The notes: generated by a model not told the origin, from the letters alone. A DNA stretch of 64,000 bases from Apiospora phragmitis (GCA_038363925.1 JAQQWL010000015.1:682001-746000); one strand, 5' to 3'; counted from the first letter of the stretch, positions 1 to 11,712 are shown. Translations and numbers: made by a program.

Positions 1-1023
1 CCTAACGCGAAGAAACGGAGTCATCAGGACTACACGCTCAAAGGACGAATGAAGGCCCAAAGACCTTTAAGAAAGCACAAGAAACAAAAGCACTACCACA
101 GTGATTCGGATGAAGATGCCGACGACAACGACAAGGGCGATAAGGGCTTCAAGCCGGTCGATCTGATGGACTCGGAAGACGACCTCGACAACGCAGTGGT
201 AGACGATGGAGCTTCCTCTTCCAATTCGGGCTCGGGCTCGGACTCGGAATCAGGCCAATCAGATTCGGAAGGCGACGACGACAAGACATCCACACGCGAC
301 AAACTCACCAAGCGGAAAGCTGCCCCGACCAAAGCCCAATCAAAAGCCAAGAAGACAAAACAAGAAGACAAAAAGGACATGGAGGAATCAGACTCGGAGG
401 ACGACCAAGAGGAGAACGACGAGTTTGACATAGACGCCGCTGACGACGACTCGGACGCCGAAGAGGACGAAGATGATGATGACACACTATCCACAACCCA
501 CAAGCCCAAATCCAAACGGAACGACCCCGGCGCCTTCGCCACGTCGCTGGGCAAGATCCTGTCGACGAAGCTGCCGACGACGCGGCGGGCGGACCCGGTG
601 CTGTCGCGCAGCGTGGACGCGCACAAGGCAGCGCAGGCCATCACGGACTCGGCGCTCGAGGGCAAGGCCAAGAAGCAGCTGCGGGTGCAGAAGCTGGCGG
701 CGCTCGAGAAGGGCCGCGTGCGCAACGTGCTGGTGGCGACGCGCAACGAGGCCACGGGCGAGCTCGAGGCCAGCACGGGCCAGGTCATGGAGAAGGAGCG
801 CCAGCTGCGCAAGGTCGCCCAGCGCGGTGTCGTCAAGCTGTTCAACGCCGTCCGCGCCGCCCAGGTGCGAGGTGTCGAGGCCGAGCGCGAGGCCCGCAAG
901 GACGGCTTCGTCGGTGTCTCGAGCCGCAAGGACAAGGTCACCGACATGAGCCGGAAGGGCTTCTTGGACCTCATCGCGAGTGGTGGCGGAGATTTGAAGA
1001 AGGGACCGATCGAGGAGGCATAG
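1..1023 (+). CDS. RRP15: RRP15-like ribosomal RNA processing protein (5' end outside window)
   Basis: Nucleolar factor for maturation of pre-60S particles and 25S/5.8S rRNA (known role of the Rrp15 family). The N-terminal half is highly acidic and low complexity (D/E/S runs with interspersed KR-rich stretches), typical of nucleolar proteins. The C-terminal ~150 residues, from DPGAFATSLGKILSTKLP to the end, are the conserved Rrp15 domain, including the KKQLRVQKLAALEKGRVRN helix. An ATG lies at 49 and opens a 324-aa frame, but the same frame is open back to base 1 (PNAKKRSHQDYTLKGR), reads like a normal RRP15 N-terminus, and the ATG at 49 lacks a purine at -3. The true start is therefore probably a few bases before the window. 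Single exon; stop TAG at 1021-1023. Confidence 0.9.
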   Translation, partial: PNAKKRSHQDYTLKGRMKAQRPLRKHKKQKHYHSDSDEDADDNDKGDKGFKPVDLMDSEDDLDNAVVDDGASSSNSGSGSDSESGQSDSEGDDDKTSTRDKLTKRKAAPTKAQSKAKKTKQEDKKDMEESDSEDDQEENDEFDIDAADDDSDAEEDEDDDDTLSTTHKPKSKRNDPGAFATSLGKILSTKLPTTRRADPVLSRSVDAHKAAQAITDSALEGKAKKQLRVQKLAALEKGRVRNVLVATRNEATGELEASTGQVMEKERQLRKVAQRGVVKLFNAVRAAQVRGVEAEREARKDGFVGVSSRKDKVTDMSRKGFLDLIASGGGDLKKGPIEEA

Positions 1024-1623
1024 TCGTGGCTGGAGATACCCCTGAAAAAGTTCTATGTAATGACAGACTCTTGTGTCAAAACCACCCTGCCGCACCTGGC
1101 ATCCTTTCTTGCCCACCATTTGATACCACGCAAGTGTGACATTTGTGCCCTTTTGCGGTTGTTCAGTCTCAAAGCCATCTCAAGTTGAATTAAGTCGTAG
1201 CAATACTCCACAATCCCCCTTCCCTGGTCAATATTGCCAGTAATCTGAATACTTAGCCAAAAGCTACAAGCATTCAATATGCCTTCATTGAATGGAAGTC
1301 CATGCTCTGAAGTATAGTTATCATAATCTCGTGGAGATGGTCTATGTGGTGCGTCATAGTAATACGCATATTCTGTGTGATCGTACATGTACATTGCAAG
1401 ACGAACAAATCTGCCCTGCTTCCGTCCAACTCCAGGCATATATATATATTGCCCCTGGCTTCACATATCGTGACAAGCCGTCTAACATGAGTACTCTATA
1501 CAATTGAAGACGTAACTGCTTGGGGTACCGCTCGCCATCATCATCCTCAACCACGCTATGTAAACGATCCCGGCCCTTGCCATAACCCTTCCCTTGCTCT
1601 CCTTCCTTTTCCGATTTCTTTCC
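1024..1623. other. Intergenic, between convergent RRP15 and ferredoxin genes
   Basis: 3' flanks of two convergent genes. Short open frames here show no recognisable protein and are interrupted; a short (TA)n run lies near 1440-1450. I see no gene. Confidence 0.6.
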
Positions 1624-2274
1624 CTATTTGCTGCCGAAGTCGCTCGCCTGCAGGTTCCGCGTCATGCTGGGCAGCTTCACCCGCAGCCCGTCGAGCTCCT
1701 TGGTCATGGTGACCTGGCAGCCGAGGCGGCTGGTCTCGGTCAGGCCGAAGGCGAGGTCGAGCATGTCGTTCTCGTCGTCCTCGGGCTCGGGCATGCGGTC
1801 GTACATGACCTCGTCCGTCACGATGACGTGGCAGGTGCTGCAGGCGCAGCTGCCGCCGCACGCGCCCTCCATCTCCAGGTCGTTCGCCTGCGCTATGTCC
1901 AGCAGGTTGGCGCCCGCCGCGACCTCGAAGGTGTGCTCGCGGCTGTCCTTGTCGATGAAGGTTACGTGGAGTCTATGGTAGGGGGGCGCAAGGTATGTGT
2001 TAGTGGTGACATTGGTCTCGAGCGATAGGTTCTGGCTGCGGGTCACGGCTTTTCAGGAGAGAGGAGGGACGTACTCTTCACCGGGCTTGGGGGGCGTTAT
2101 GTGGCCGTGGAGCCTGAGCGGCGTTATGCTGAATGCGCGGGACTGTGCGAGGTTCGGTAGCCGGGATCGCGGGCTGAACAGCGAGCGGGACGATAATTGG
2201 CATGATGTTATCGACTTTGAAGGAGCATTGAGGCATCTGAGAGCCCGGGTAAAGCTGCGCGAAGTTGCGGCCAT
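1624..2274 (-). CDS. YAH1: Mitochondrial [2Fe-2S] ferredoxin (adrenodoxin type)
   Basis: Electron carrier of mitochondrial Fe-S cluster assembly and haem A/ubiquinone synthesis (known for Yah1). Two exons: 2274-2075 and 1972-1624, with a GTACGT...ATAG intron at 2074-1973; splicing joins KPGEE to LHVTFIDKD and gives 182 aa. Residues 1-50 are rich in R/S/A and lack acids, a matrix presequence ending near RAFSI. The fold follows with cluster ligands C105, C111, C114 (motif GACGGSCACSTCH) and C152 (RLGCQV), and the adrenodoxin acidic stretch PEPEDDENDMLD that docks ferredoxin reductase. The C-terminus ends soon after the core, so it is a stand-alone ferredoxin and not the fission-yeast Etp1 fusion. 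Convergent with RRP15. Confidence 0.95.
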
Positions 2275-3275
2275 TTTGGATCCTGAGGGTGTGGGAAACG
2301 GAGGTTCGGAGGTAGGTCTTGCACTGCGGCAAGTTGCAGCAGCAGGAGCTCTTAAAGTACGAGAGCACAGGCAATGATTCTTCTCCGACAGATAGAACTC
2401 TCCCTCTCTCCCTTTGGAAATTGCTAGAAATTGTATGTTGGAAGTTGCTTTAGATGGTCACTGTCAGGGCCGCATAAGAACCAACACACATGTCCAGAGC
2501 AACGGGTCTATTGATGGTTCAGTATGCGACGTAATAAAATCCCATCTGTAAAAAATATCACAACTTTTTGGTTAGCTTTGCCGTCACCAACACCCAGCCC
2601 AGGCGGGCGGGCAAAACGACATGGGGGGGTTGCGCCCGCCTAGTGCGCTGCTTGGCTGTTTAGCTCCGATAGTGGACATCCGAGAGGCAGGTTGGTTCTT
2701 CACCATATCCGCAGCTCTCTCTCGGCTGGCCGATTTGTCCGATCACCAATATACGAACTTTGTTAGCAGTCTGGTCCATGGTGCACATAATGGCTGCTAG
2801 GACTGGATGACAGCAGCCGTGCACGCTCAGCATAATAAGATATGTAAACCTCAGGCATGAGATAGTTGATGGTGTTCCAGTGGATTGATTGAACCCTTGA
2901 CCCCTCACCCCCTCCCCCAGAAAGAGGTGACTGGGCGATGGAGATACAGCGGTCTGGTGGTGGAGTTTCTTTCAGCTTTGGGTGCCTTATGTAAGTGAAT
3001 TCCAAGCAAAACGATAGGCCCAATCATGAGCGGCTTGCCATTAGTTGCATGGACGCTAGAAATGGCCTGCTTTTTTCCATCATGCAAACACCAACCTCAT
3101 TGATGCGACCAATCAATCGAAGAACACTGCAGACCACAGGGAGACACACCTCTCCCCTCCTCTCTTCTGCTTGTACTTGTAGTTGACGCCCAAATAAATA
3201 TCTGATCCACCACTTGTTACCATTCTCATACCCAGCCGTCGATCAGGAGAGAATGCGAATAGACCCCTCAGCAAC
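2275..3275. other. Intergenic, between divergent ferredoxin and Ugo1-like genes
   Basis: Holds the promoters of both divergent genes. A short GC-rich inverted repeat (GGCGGGC ... GCCCGCC) lies around 2604-2640. No coding frame with a recognisable product. Confidence 0.55.
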
Positions 3276-4817
3276 ATGACTTCAACCACGAGAGATGGGG
3301 TCAATCCCCTGCGGCCCTACTACAGAGCTCCGACAATAGGCGAGCAGTCGGATGCGTATTCACGTGCGAACAATGCCACGACATCAGCAACCGCAAATGC
3401 CCAGTATGCCTCCAAGGCACGCGACATGTTTCCCGACCTGGACTACAGGGACTACATGAACGACCCCTCACCCTCGACGATCCGAAGTGTCAAGGAGTTT
3501 GTGGACGAACTGCTATGGAAGTACACGAGTGTCCTGATGGCCCAGCCTTTCGAGGTCGCCAAGACAGTCCTCCAGGCCCGCCTGCAGGATGATGTAGAAA
3601 GGCTAGCCACAGCAGCTGCTGCCGTCGTCGAAGACCAAAGGGCGAGGCTCGCAAGTCCGACGAAACCCGCTTTCGAGCCTTACGACGAGGTATGTTGGAA
3701 GAGCCTGAGGACTGTATTATTAGCCTTTGCTAACCATCTCTAGTATGCCGAGTCTGAGTCGGACGACGAGAACTCATACTTCACCAACCATGCGCCCTGG
3801 GCCCAGACACCAACGCCCTCGAGTCGATCCTCAGGGTCTAGACACATGGCGCCCTCTCCCATGCAGTCTCCAGAAATTGCGAAGAAACCCGAGCTGCCGC
3901 CTCATCAGCTGAATCTGCGACGACCGGACTCGATTTTCGATGTAATAACCCAGCTGTGGTCCAAGGAAAGCGCCTGGGGTGTGTGGAAGGGTTCGAACGC
4001 CACCTTCCTGTATACAGTGTTACAGTCCCTGCTGGAGAACTGGTCGCGCAGTCTCCTGAGTGCTCTGCTGAACGTACCCGACTTGGGAGTGAAGGACGAT
4101 GTGGACCGCCTTGTCGACATCGCCTCCCCATATCCGTGGGCTTCACTATGCGTTGCTGCCACGGCAGCCGTCGCCACTGGCCTTATCCTGGCTCCCCTGG
4201 ATCTCGTGCGAACACGACTTATCCTCACCCCCACGGGCAAAGGCTCGCGAAGAACCATTGCGACAATGCGAGCCCTGCCATCATGGGCCTGCCCCTCATC
4301 CCTCATCCCACCCACCATTCTCCACTCCCTAATCCACCCCATCCTTACTCTTTCTACTCCTTTGGTCCTTCGGTCCCAGTTCCTGATCGACAAGGAACTC
4401 TCTCCCACCACCTTTTCCGTCGCAAAGTTCTGCACCTCGTGTGTATCTCTGTTTGTCAAGCTGCCGCTCGAGACGGTACTTCGCAGAGGCCAGGCCGCCG
4501 TGTTGCGAAACCCGGAACACATGCGAGCGCTCGACGAGGGCGACAAAATGGAGACTATTGTCGAACCAGGGCCTTACTATGGAGTCGTGGGTACCATGTA
4601 CAGCATCACGACCGAGGAGGGCACCCACGCTGTTCCTGTCATGCCTACCAAGAACGCAAAGGGCAAGAAGGGCAAGCAGCCCAGTATTTCGGAGGTGGTG
4701 TACAAGAAGGGTCAGGGGATGGAAGGACTCTGGCGCGGCTACAAGGTCAGTTGGTGGGGACTGGTCGGGCTCTGGACCGCCAGCGTGGTGGGTGGTGGTG
4801 GTGAGGGCGCATTCTGA
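3276..4817 (+). CDS. Ugo1-like mitochondrial carrier-fold fusion protein
   Basis: Likely outer mitochondrial membrane protein related to Ugo1, which links the fusion GTPases Fzo1 and Mgm1 in yeast. Exon 1 is 3276-3689 and exon 2 is 3744-4817 (intron GTATGT...CTCTAG, 54 nt), giving 495 aa. Residues 1-138 contain a degenerate carrier repeat with QPFEVAKTVLQARL. A Ser/Pro-rich acidic linker follows (SESDDENSYF). The second half has SIFDVITQLWSKESAWGVWKGSNATF, the LAPLDLVRTRLIL carrier signature (PxDxxRTR) and a last repeat with KLPLETVLRRGQA and GMEGLWRGYKVSWWGLVG. Only degenerate Px[DE]xxK/R signatures are present, as expected of Ugo1 and unlike metabolite carriers. The assignment to Ugo1 rather than a generic carrier is inference from this pattern. 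Confidence 0.85.
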
Positions 4818-5382
4818 GTGAGTCTGAACCATCATCTTCGGATTTGGGCCTCTTGACCTCGATCGGTATTCTACCCCTATCCAATCCACCATCCGAAACG
4901 CTGCTCTCAATCGGTCGAAAACGGTTTAAAATTGGCCCAGAAGTGCACAGATTACGGGCACCGCATGTAATGAGTCCACGGCATGATATCCCCCTTCCAT
5001 ACTTTTTTGTTTACTCCAATATATAGATCAGACAGTATCGGTATATATATATATATACACTACGGTCTTGCAACAACTGTTACTCGTCCGACGCACAAGT
5101 GAATATTAGCCAACAGGCTTCCGACCGACTCTAGCCGTACTTTCACAGGCTGTGTAACAATCCAATACAGGTTGACTGAAATAATAGCTGCTTCCAACAC
5201 CATACCGCCTTCAGCCCCCAACGACATGAAGGGGATGCGCATCCGAATTGGGGGTCCGACACCAGTCGGGCAGTTGAATGAGAGGCACCTTACAAATGCC
5301 GTGGGTTAACATTCATGGGATCACCCCTTGTCCCAGGATTCTACGTCGAGCGACTTAGATATGGTGCTTTGCGAGACAATAG
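4818..5382. other. Intergenic
   Basis: 3' flank of the carrier gene, with a (TA)n simple repeat at about 5041-5056. No supported gene. Confidence 0.5.
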
Positions 5383-6541
5383 ATGCCCGTTATTCGGCAC
5401 AATACCCGGAGGTTGGTGTTCTCGCCTTTACGAACAATATATTCGGCCAAGTTGCTTACTATGCCCAAACCTTGCCAGCCTTGCCGCGACCGGACGACAT
5501 CTCGACTTTTTATCGAGTGCAACCCCGATGAACTTGTACAGTTGGTCGATGGCAACAGATGTTCATACTGTGGCATCCTGCTCAGAGGACTGCGACTTAA
5601 GGAAGACGGCAGTTGGTCACTGAAAGATTCGTCCACAATGTGTGCCATGGGTTTCGAGACCATGAAGCCCTGACGTTGGAGATTTACTTTATTCAAGATC
5701 GTCCCAGAGTGGAACTGGAGTTCTACCATGCTAGCCGTTATCAAAGGGGTAAGTTCCAGGCGCTCATATCTCTTCCAAACGTCAAACGACATTTCGCACC
5801 CGATCCTCTACGGCACAGCATCCTTGATCTAGATTTTGTCGCAATCTAAGAAATTCGTCCGCCGCCGATGATAGAAGCGCCCAAAGATGGAATGGTGGCC
5901 GATCTCAACCCATAGGTCATGCCAGCGCGTCCGGCATATCCATTGGTGAAGCAGCAGAGTTGCAGTTTGCTCTGGAATGGGTTAAATGGGAGACGACTTG
6001 GACTCGTATTATTGAACAGTACTCGGCGTTAAGTTTGACCAGAGACACGGACCGGCTCCCTGCACTTTCGGGCCTTTGCAGCCAAGATGTCCCACCTTGT
6101 GGGACCCGAAGGTATATAAAGCAGCTCTGTGGGGACCGTCGCTTCGTCGTCATCTTACTTGGAGAGTCGAAACTTTGCCTCCGGATCTTCGGAGAATCCA
6201 GGTATAGGGGGCCGTCTTGGTCGTGGGCGTCTGTGGATGCCAAAGGCTGTTACAGACAGTCTCCCTAAGCCGCGACGGGGACAAGTTCGCCCTGCCCTTC
6301 TTCCCGGACTATTGCCTGAACGACATCGTGGATGCTCTGCTGCGGCGCCCACCACAGCTTCGCCTCCTCACGTTATTCTCTCAAGTCTGTCTTTTGTTGG
6401 CCAGGACGCATGAGGACGCATGCGATGTTCCTCACATACCGACGCATCGGTATAATCAGGGTGGGTTATGATATTCAGCTCACGTATGGAATGGACTGGA
6501 TGGAAGGCGCCGACGTTTACGAGAGAGTTACGATCATTTGA
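5383..6541 (+). pseudogene. Relic of a HET-domain (heterokaryon incompatibility) protein gene
   Basis: Pieces of a fungal HET-family protein lie collinearly in three frames. 5383-5673 has an N-terminal Cys motif (CQPCRDRTT...NRCSYCGILLRGL). After a frame change near 5673 the piece LTLEIYFIQDRPRVELEFYH follows. 5960-6268 has the post-HET signature WTRIIEQYSALSLT, DRLPALSGL and YRGPSWSWASVDA. The window near 6440-6541 ends with YRRIGIIRVGY...VYERVTII and stop, like the C-terminus of these proteins. The HET core itself (the segment with the ALSYCWG motif, usually more than 150 residues) should lie between 5850 and 5960 but is missing. With the frame breaks this marks a decayed gene with an internal deletion. 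HET proteins trigger cell death after fusion of incompatible strains. Confidence 0.75.
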
Positions 6542-7353
6542 CACTGTATAGGTGTGCTCTTTCTCTGTACATGCGGCGTCCCCCCTCTTAACTTGTTTTC
6601 CTGTCTAACGCGTGCATGGTCGGCCACGTACCGTACCGCAGAGATTCCCTTGCTCAGTACACAGTGTAGGCGGAGGAATGGTACGAAGACGGAAGATCTC
6701 CAGCGAAAGAAGCCTGTTTAGGTGACTGCTCAATCTAGAATGCAGCCACTTGGAACGCCTGCATACTTTGTCCATAGCGGATGAGACCAATAATACTTGA
6801 AAGGGGCTTTTAGTCGTCCGAAATCCAAGACGGAAAAGGGCAGTCAAATGACGGATATGTCGGATCGTGGGTGCATGCGTGCTACTACCTGCCGAAGCAC
6901 GCCTGCCGTAGCTCGCTCGGTTAAAATGCAAACCGCTTCAGGCGAAAGCCAGCAGCAATATGCTCACGAGATTGCCAAGCAATCTGGTTAAGCAGGAATC
7001 CGGGGTAATATGCAAGCAACGTGCGTTTTCCTCACGTGCGGTAGGAACATGCTCCTTTTTATAGATCACGAAACGTAACGTTTTGGTCGATGATTCGCCA
7101 CACGCAAAGAACTGCCCTGGCTTTCTGTAATTTAGTGACACGATCTTGTTGCCAAGGAGATGTTGATTGGTATTCCCGGAGACCAACAAGCCACTGAAAA
7201 GCACACGTCATATAGATTGTTAGGGCGGTATCGGATGTTGTTGATGCTGGGCACAGCGCCGGATCCAGCGATACACTATAACTGTCTGGTGCTTGTCCTA
7301 TGTGAAATACCATTGAATATCACGCTCGGTTAAGGCTACGACGCTTTGCCAGT
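6542..7353. other. Intergenic
   Basis: Between the HET relic and the GMC oxidoreductase. Only short frames without recognisable motifs on either strand; the right part presumably holds the oxidoreductase promoter. Confidence 0.5.
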
Positions 7354-9770
7354 ATGCATTCACTGAAGCAAGTCACATCGTGTGCGGTCGCTCTGGCAGT
7401 CGCTGCCTTGAGCTTGGCCAGCTCCGTCAATGCTAGTCCTTACAATGGCAGACTGCTCCAAGCACGCTACATAAACGACTCGTCTCTTGTAAAGGATGCA
7501 TACGATTACGTGATAGTAGGGGGCGGTACCTCGGGCCTAACAGTAGCCGACCGATTGACGGAAGATGGTAAAGGTAAGGAGCACTCGCCCCCTTCTCAAT
7601 CGCGAGAATAGCATCCGGAAGTACTTGGCTCACATGGTTCCATAGCGACGGTATTGGTGATTGAAAACGGGCCACTTCGTAAGTCCCCATCCATCAGGGC
7701 CAAAGAACATCGCAATACATACTGACTTGGGGCGCCCCTTCCCACAGCCGACTCCGCCGCCGTAACCGAAGTCCGCGGCGGCTTCGGCGCCTTCAGCTCG
7801 CCCTACTTCTACCGGATCCAGTCGGCCCCGCAGCCCGAGCTGCACAACGCGTCGTACCCGGTGCTGGTAGGCAACGCCGTGGGCGGCAGCTCCGCCGTCA
7901 ACGCCATGATGACGGTGCGCGGCACAGCCGAGGACTACGACCGCTGGGGCCTGCTGTACCGCGGCGGCGGCAGCGGGCGCGCCTCGCCGTGGGGCTGGGA
8001 CGGCCTGCTGCCGTACTTCAAGAAGGCGGTGGCGTTCACGGAGCCGGACCCCGCCGTGAGGGACGCGGTGAACATCGCGTACGATGCTTCGTACTGGGGG
8101 AACACGTCGGGCGTGTTTGCTGGGTGGCCGACGTTTCAGTACCCTGGGCTTGGTGCGTTTACTGTCACATAATTGAGACAATACTGCAAGTTAGATTGAC
8201 AATCGACGTGATGTAGTCCCACAGATCGAGGCCTTCCGCGACATCCCCGGTGTCGAGTTCCCTCCGGACAGCGGCTCAGGCCGTGCTGGAGTGTACTGGC
8301 ACCCCTCGTTTATGGACCCGAGTAAAGTGCAGCGGTCGTACGCGCGGACCGGGCATTATGATGGCATCAACAGGACGAGCTATGACCTCGCCTACAACTC
8401 GAAAGTGAGAAAGATTAACCTTGAGGACCTCAAAGCAACTGGGGTGGTTTTCCAGACGACTGTTCAGAACGCGACCCAATTGATTACTGTTAAGGCCAAC
8501 AAGGAGGTCATACTCGCCGCAGGGGCGGTGCATACGCCTCAGCTCCTGCAGTTGAGCGGCGTGGGACCGAAGAAGCAGCTGGACGAAGCTGATATCGAAA
8601 CGGTCGTGGACCTCCCTGGCGTTGGGCAGAACTTCCAAGACCACCCCATGCTTGGTGTTACCATCATGCGTGCGTACATTCCCTTTTTTCGTTGAGGTCA
8701 AATTTGGTAGCTGACACCAGACGCAGTGCGAAACTTTACGGTGCATCCAAGCCCGATGGACTTGATCACGAACCGTAACTTCAGCAGCTGGGCCAAGGAG
8801 ATGTGGGCTAAAAATCGAACGGGCAAGTCGGTGTGATTACGTGAATGGCTGTATGGTCAGAAGCGCTGACCAGTTCAAACGCTCACAGGTCCATACTCCC
8901 TTGGTATTGGCAACGTAGCAGCGTGGCTCGGCATGCCCGTCATCTCGCCTGAGAGACATGAGACGATAGCATCGAAACTCGAGGCCCAAGACCATGCCGC
9001 TTACTTACCACCAGACACCGACCCGACCGTCATAGCCGTAAGAAGTAGCCCCCTTATCTCCAACACACTTTCGTTCAATCATACTGACAGGAATTTTAGG
9101 GCTACAAAGCCCAAATGAACGCCCTGGCCACTTCCATACGCTCGACCAACACCGCCTTCTACAGCCTAACCCTATACGGCTCCAACGTGCCCGCAGGGTC
9201 AACCGTATTCCTGCACCCCCTGAGCCGAGGCAGCGTGCGCCTGAACCCGTCGACGCCCAGCACGAGCGAGCCGATCGTGGACTACCGGACGCTCAGCAAC
9301 CCGCTGGACATCGAGATCCTGGCCGAGTTCGTGCGCTTCACGCGGGCGTACCACTTCAACACGTCGCTGGCGGCCTACGACCCGCATGAGCTGCTGCCGG
9401 GCTCCGACGTGACGAGCGACGCGGACCTCGCGACCTACATCCGCCGCAGCCTCAGCCCGTCCGAGTACCACCCGAGCGGCACGGCCGCCATGCTGCCGCG
9501 CGAGCTGGGCGGCGTCGTGGACGAGCAGCTCAAGGTGTACGGGGTGCGGGGTTGCGGGTCGTGGACGCCAGCGTGATGCCTACGCTGCCGGGCGCGAACA
9601 CGTGCCAAACCGTGTATGCCATTGCCGAGAAGGTACGTGATGATGATGTTGTTCTTTGCCCGAGACCCGTGGGAGAAGCGAACCACTGCAAGGCTTCGGA
9701 TAAAACGTGGCCACGTTAGAGCTGACCAAATACTCTGCAGGCGGCCGATCTGATCAAAGCCGACGCTTGA
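7354..9770 (+). CDS. Secreted GMC oxidoreductase (aryl-alcohol-oxidase-like), with a 1-base frameshift near the 3' end
   Basis: FAD-dependent glucose-methanol-choline oxidoreductase, probably oxidising an alcohol or sugar with H2O2 release. Exons deduced from splice sites and frame: 7354-7573, 7646-7678, 7748-8152, 8217-8669, 8727-8822, 8889-9037, 9100-9632, 9741-9770. Intron 5 is a GC-AG intron (GCAAGT donor at 8823). Residues 1-28 are a signal peptide. The FAD motif [18 protein letters not shown] is at 51-68; [19 protein letters not shown] is GMC signature 1 and [18 protein letters not shown] signature 2. The active-site His is in YHPSGTAAM. The C-terminal [15 protein letters not shown] lies in a different frame after 9550: the run CGGGGTTG lacks one base, probably a G. 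With that base the exons total 1920 nt (639 aa), normal for the family. The break is either a consensus error or a real inactivation that removes the FAD-domain end. Confidence 0.88.
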
Positions 9771-10721
9771 GACTCGACTGGTAGGAAGGAGTGTCGATTG
9801 GAGATGATGCAGCGCATATCACATACAGCTAGTTGACCTAAGTTACTACATACTCAACAGTATGTAGACGTAACATAAGCAAGTGCGCATACACGTACAT
9901 GTTTCTTCCCGATATGTACAAGGAGTCTCGCACCCCCGTCTGAGATTCGTCTTGTGCGCAACTTGAATACTTGGATCACGATGTACGATCGTAGCCCACG
10001 AGCTGCTGCTGTAATTAAATCGCATGTATTGGGCTACCCGTTTCCTGTCAAAATTGAGCAAACCGTCGTTGTAGCCTGTCCTTTGGATCATGCACTTCTC
10101 TCTTCTACAATGCCAATCGTGGGTTACTAGCACAGGCTCATCTCAATCACCTCGAGCGTGAGTTGGATATGCACGCAACCAACTTCACCATAGCCGTTTC
10201 AATATTTATTGTCGGGTGGATTTTGATGCAGGTACGGTGGCTGCATTCTGTTTTGGAGCCGTGGCGTTGTGTTCGGTGATGCGTGTTCAGAAGCCGAGAC
10301 GGTGATCAACCTATGGGTAAGTAGGTACTGGTTTTCCAGCGGGGGGGCCATGCCTGCCAATGCTCAAGATCGATGTAGACAGCTACCATTGAATCATTCA
10401 ATAGTTATCTCATCATCAGCCAACCACATACATATATGATGTAGGTATGCACGCACTTCAGTATCTCTCTACCTTATGCAGGCAGAACTAGAGGCGTGCA
10501 GGCGACAGGATAATAGTTACTGACTGGCACTGATGTTTGGGAAGGTTGTGTGTTGATTAAGCCCCGCTTTCAATTCAGGCAACCGTTAAGATTAACCTAG
10601 TGGGAGCCTGTAATAGGCCGAGAAGCTACAGGAGACAGCTTCACAGTCTCAAAGTCAACGTACTTAAGTGAGAGAACATCCAACCTCCAAACCATATACT
10701 TTTCTGCCAAGTATTCCCAAG
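9771..10721. other. Intergenic
   Basis: No coding frame with recognisable features. Presumably contains the sirtuin promoter and 5' leader to its right. Confidence 0.5.
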
Positions 10722-11712
10722 ATGCCTCGAGCCTACAGCCGGCCCAGCACTGACATTGCCGAGTTCCAGAAGCTCCTCAAGCACTCCGACCGCGTCCTGG
10801 CCCTCTGCGGTGCTGGCCTGTCCGCTGCCTCTGGACTGCCAACCTTCCGAGGAGCCGGTGGACTATGGCGCAACCACTCAGCCACCTCCCTGGCAACACC
10901 CGAGGCCTTCAAGGATGATCCGGCTCTTGTCTGGCTGTTCTACGCCTGGAGACGACACATGGCTCTCAAGGCGAAGCCTAACGCCGGCCACTACGCCTTA
11001 GCCGAGCTAGCCAAGCACAACAAGAACTTCATGTGCCTCACTCAGAATGTCGATGGTTAGTCAACACTTTACCCCTCCTTGCTTGCCTCTAATGGGGGCT
11101 ACTGATAGTGACGACGTGCACATAGGCTTATCTCCACGCGCGGGGCACTCGCCCGACATGCTGCGGATGCTCCACGGCAACTTATTTGACGTCAAATGCT
11201 TCGACAAGCAATGCGGCTATATAGAGCCCAATAACTTGCGCGATCCACTATGTCCAGCGCTCGCACCTGCTTCCGAAGACTACCCCGCTGACAAGACTAT
11301 GCCGCTGCTGGATCCGAAGCAGCCGACTCCCAAGATCAAGCGGGAGGACCTGCCCCAGTGCCCCGATTGCAAGCGCTCGGGGAAGACGTCGCTGCTGCGT
11401 CCCGGCGTCGTCTGGTTCGGTGAGGCTCTGCCCGACGGCATGCTCGAGGAGGTGGACGTTTGGGTGGCGAAGGAGAGGGCGATCGACGTCATGCTCGTCA
11501 TTGGGACGGCGGCGGCCGTCTACCCGGCTGCAGGCTATGCCGACGCGGCCAGGAAAAGGGGTGCGAGGATCGCCGTGATCAACCCGGATCGGAGCGCTCG
11601 GGCGGGACTCACCAGCAGGGACTTCCACTTTGAGGCTGACGCAGCCGAAGTTTTGCCCAAGCTCTTCGAGGGCATTATTGGCAAACTTGAGATCCCCGAC
11701 CAAGGGAAATGA
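10722..11712 (+). CDS. Sirtuin, class III (SIRT5-like) NAD-dependent protein deacylase
   Basis: NAD-dependent lysine deacylase. Two exons: 10722-11055 and 11126-11712 (intron GTTAGT...CATAG), 306 aa. The ATG at 10722 is chosen because no ATG lies upstream in frame before a stop. The NAD site is [19 protein letters not shown] (residues 29-47), TQNVDG spans 107-112, and the catalytic His is H128 (MLHGN). The zinc Cys are C136, C141, C190 and C193. Y74 and R77 in LFYAWRRHM match the Tyr/Arg pair of SIRT5 that binds the carboxylate of succyl- or malonyl-lysine, so desuccinylase/demalonylase activity is predicted (inference). No clear mitochondrial presequence is visible. Convergent with the dienelactone hydrolase. 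Confidence 0.93.

Noticed and set aside
93..974. Long Ser-rich frame on the minus strand of RRP15
   Set aside because: Mirror of the acidic low-complexity coding sequence; no domain, while the plus strand has the Rrp15 domain.
487..1119. 210-codon minus-strand frame
   Set aside because: Antisense to the GC-rich Rrp15 domain; H/R/L-rich composition of a shadow frame.
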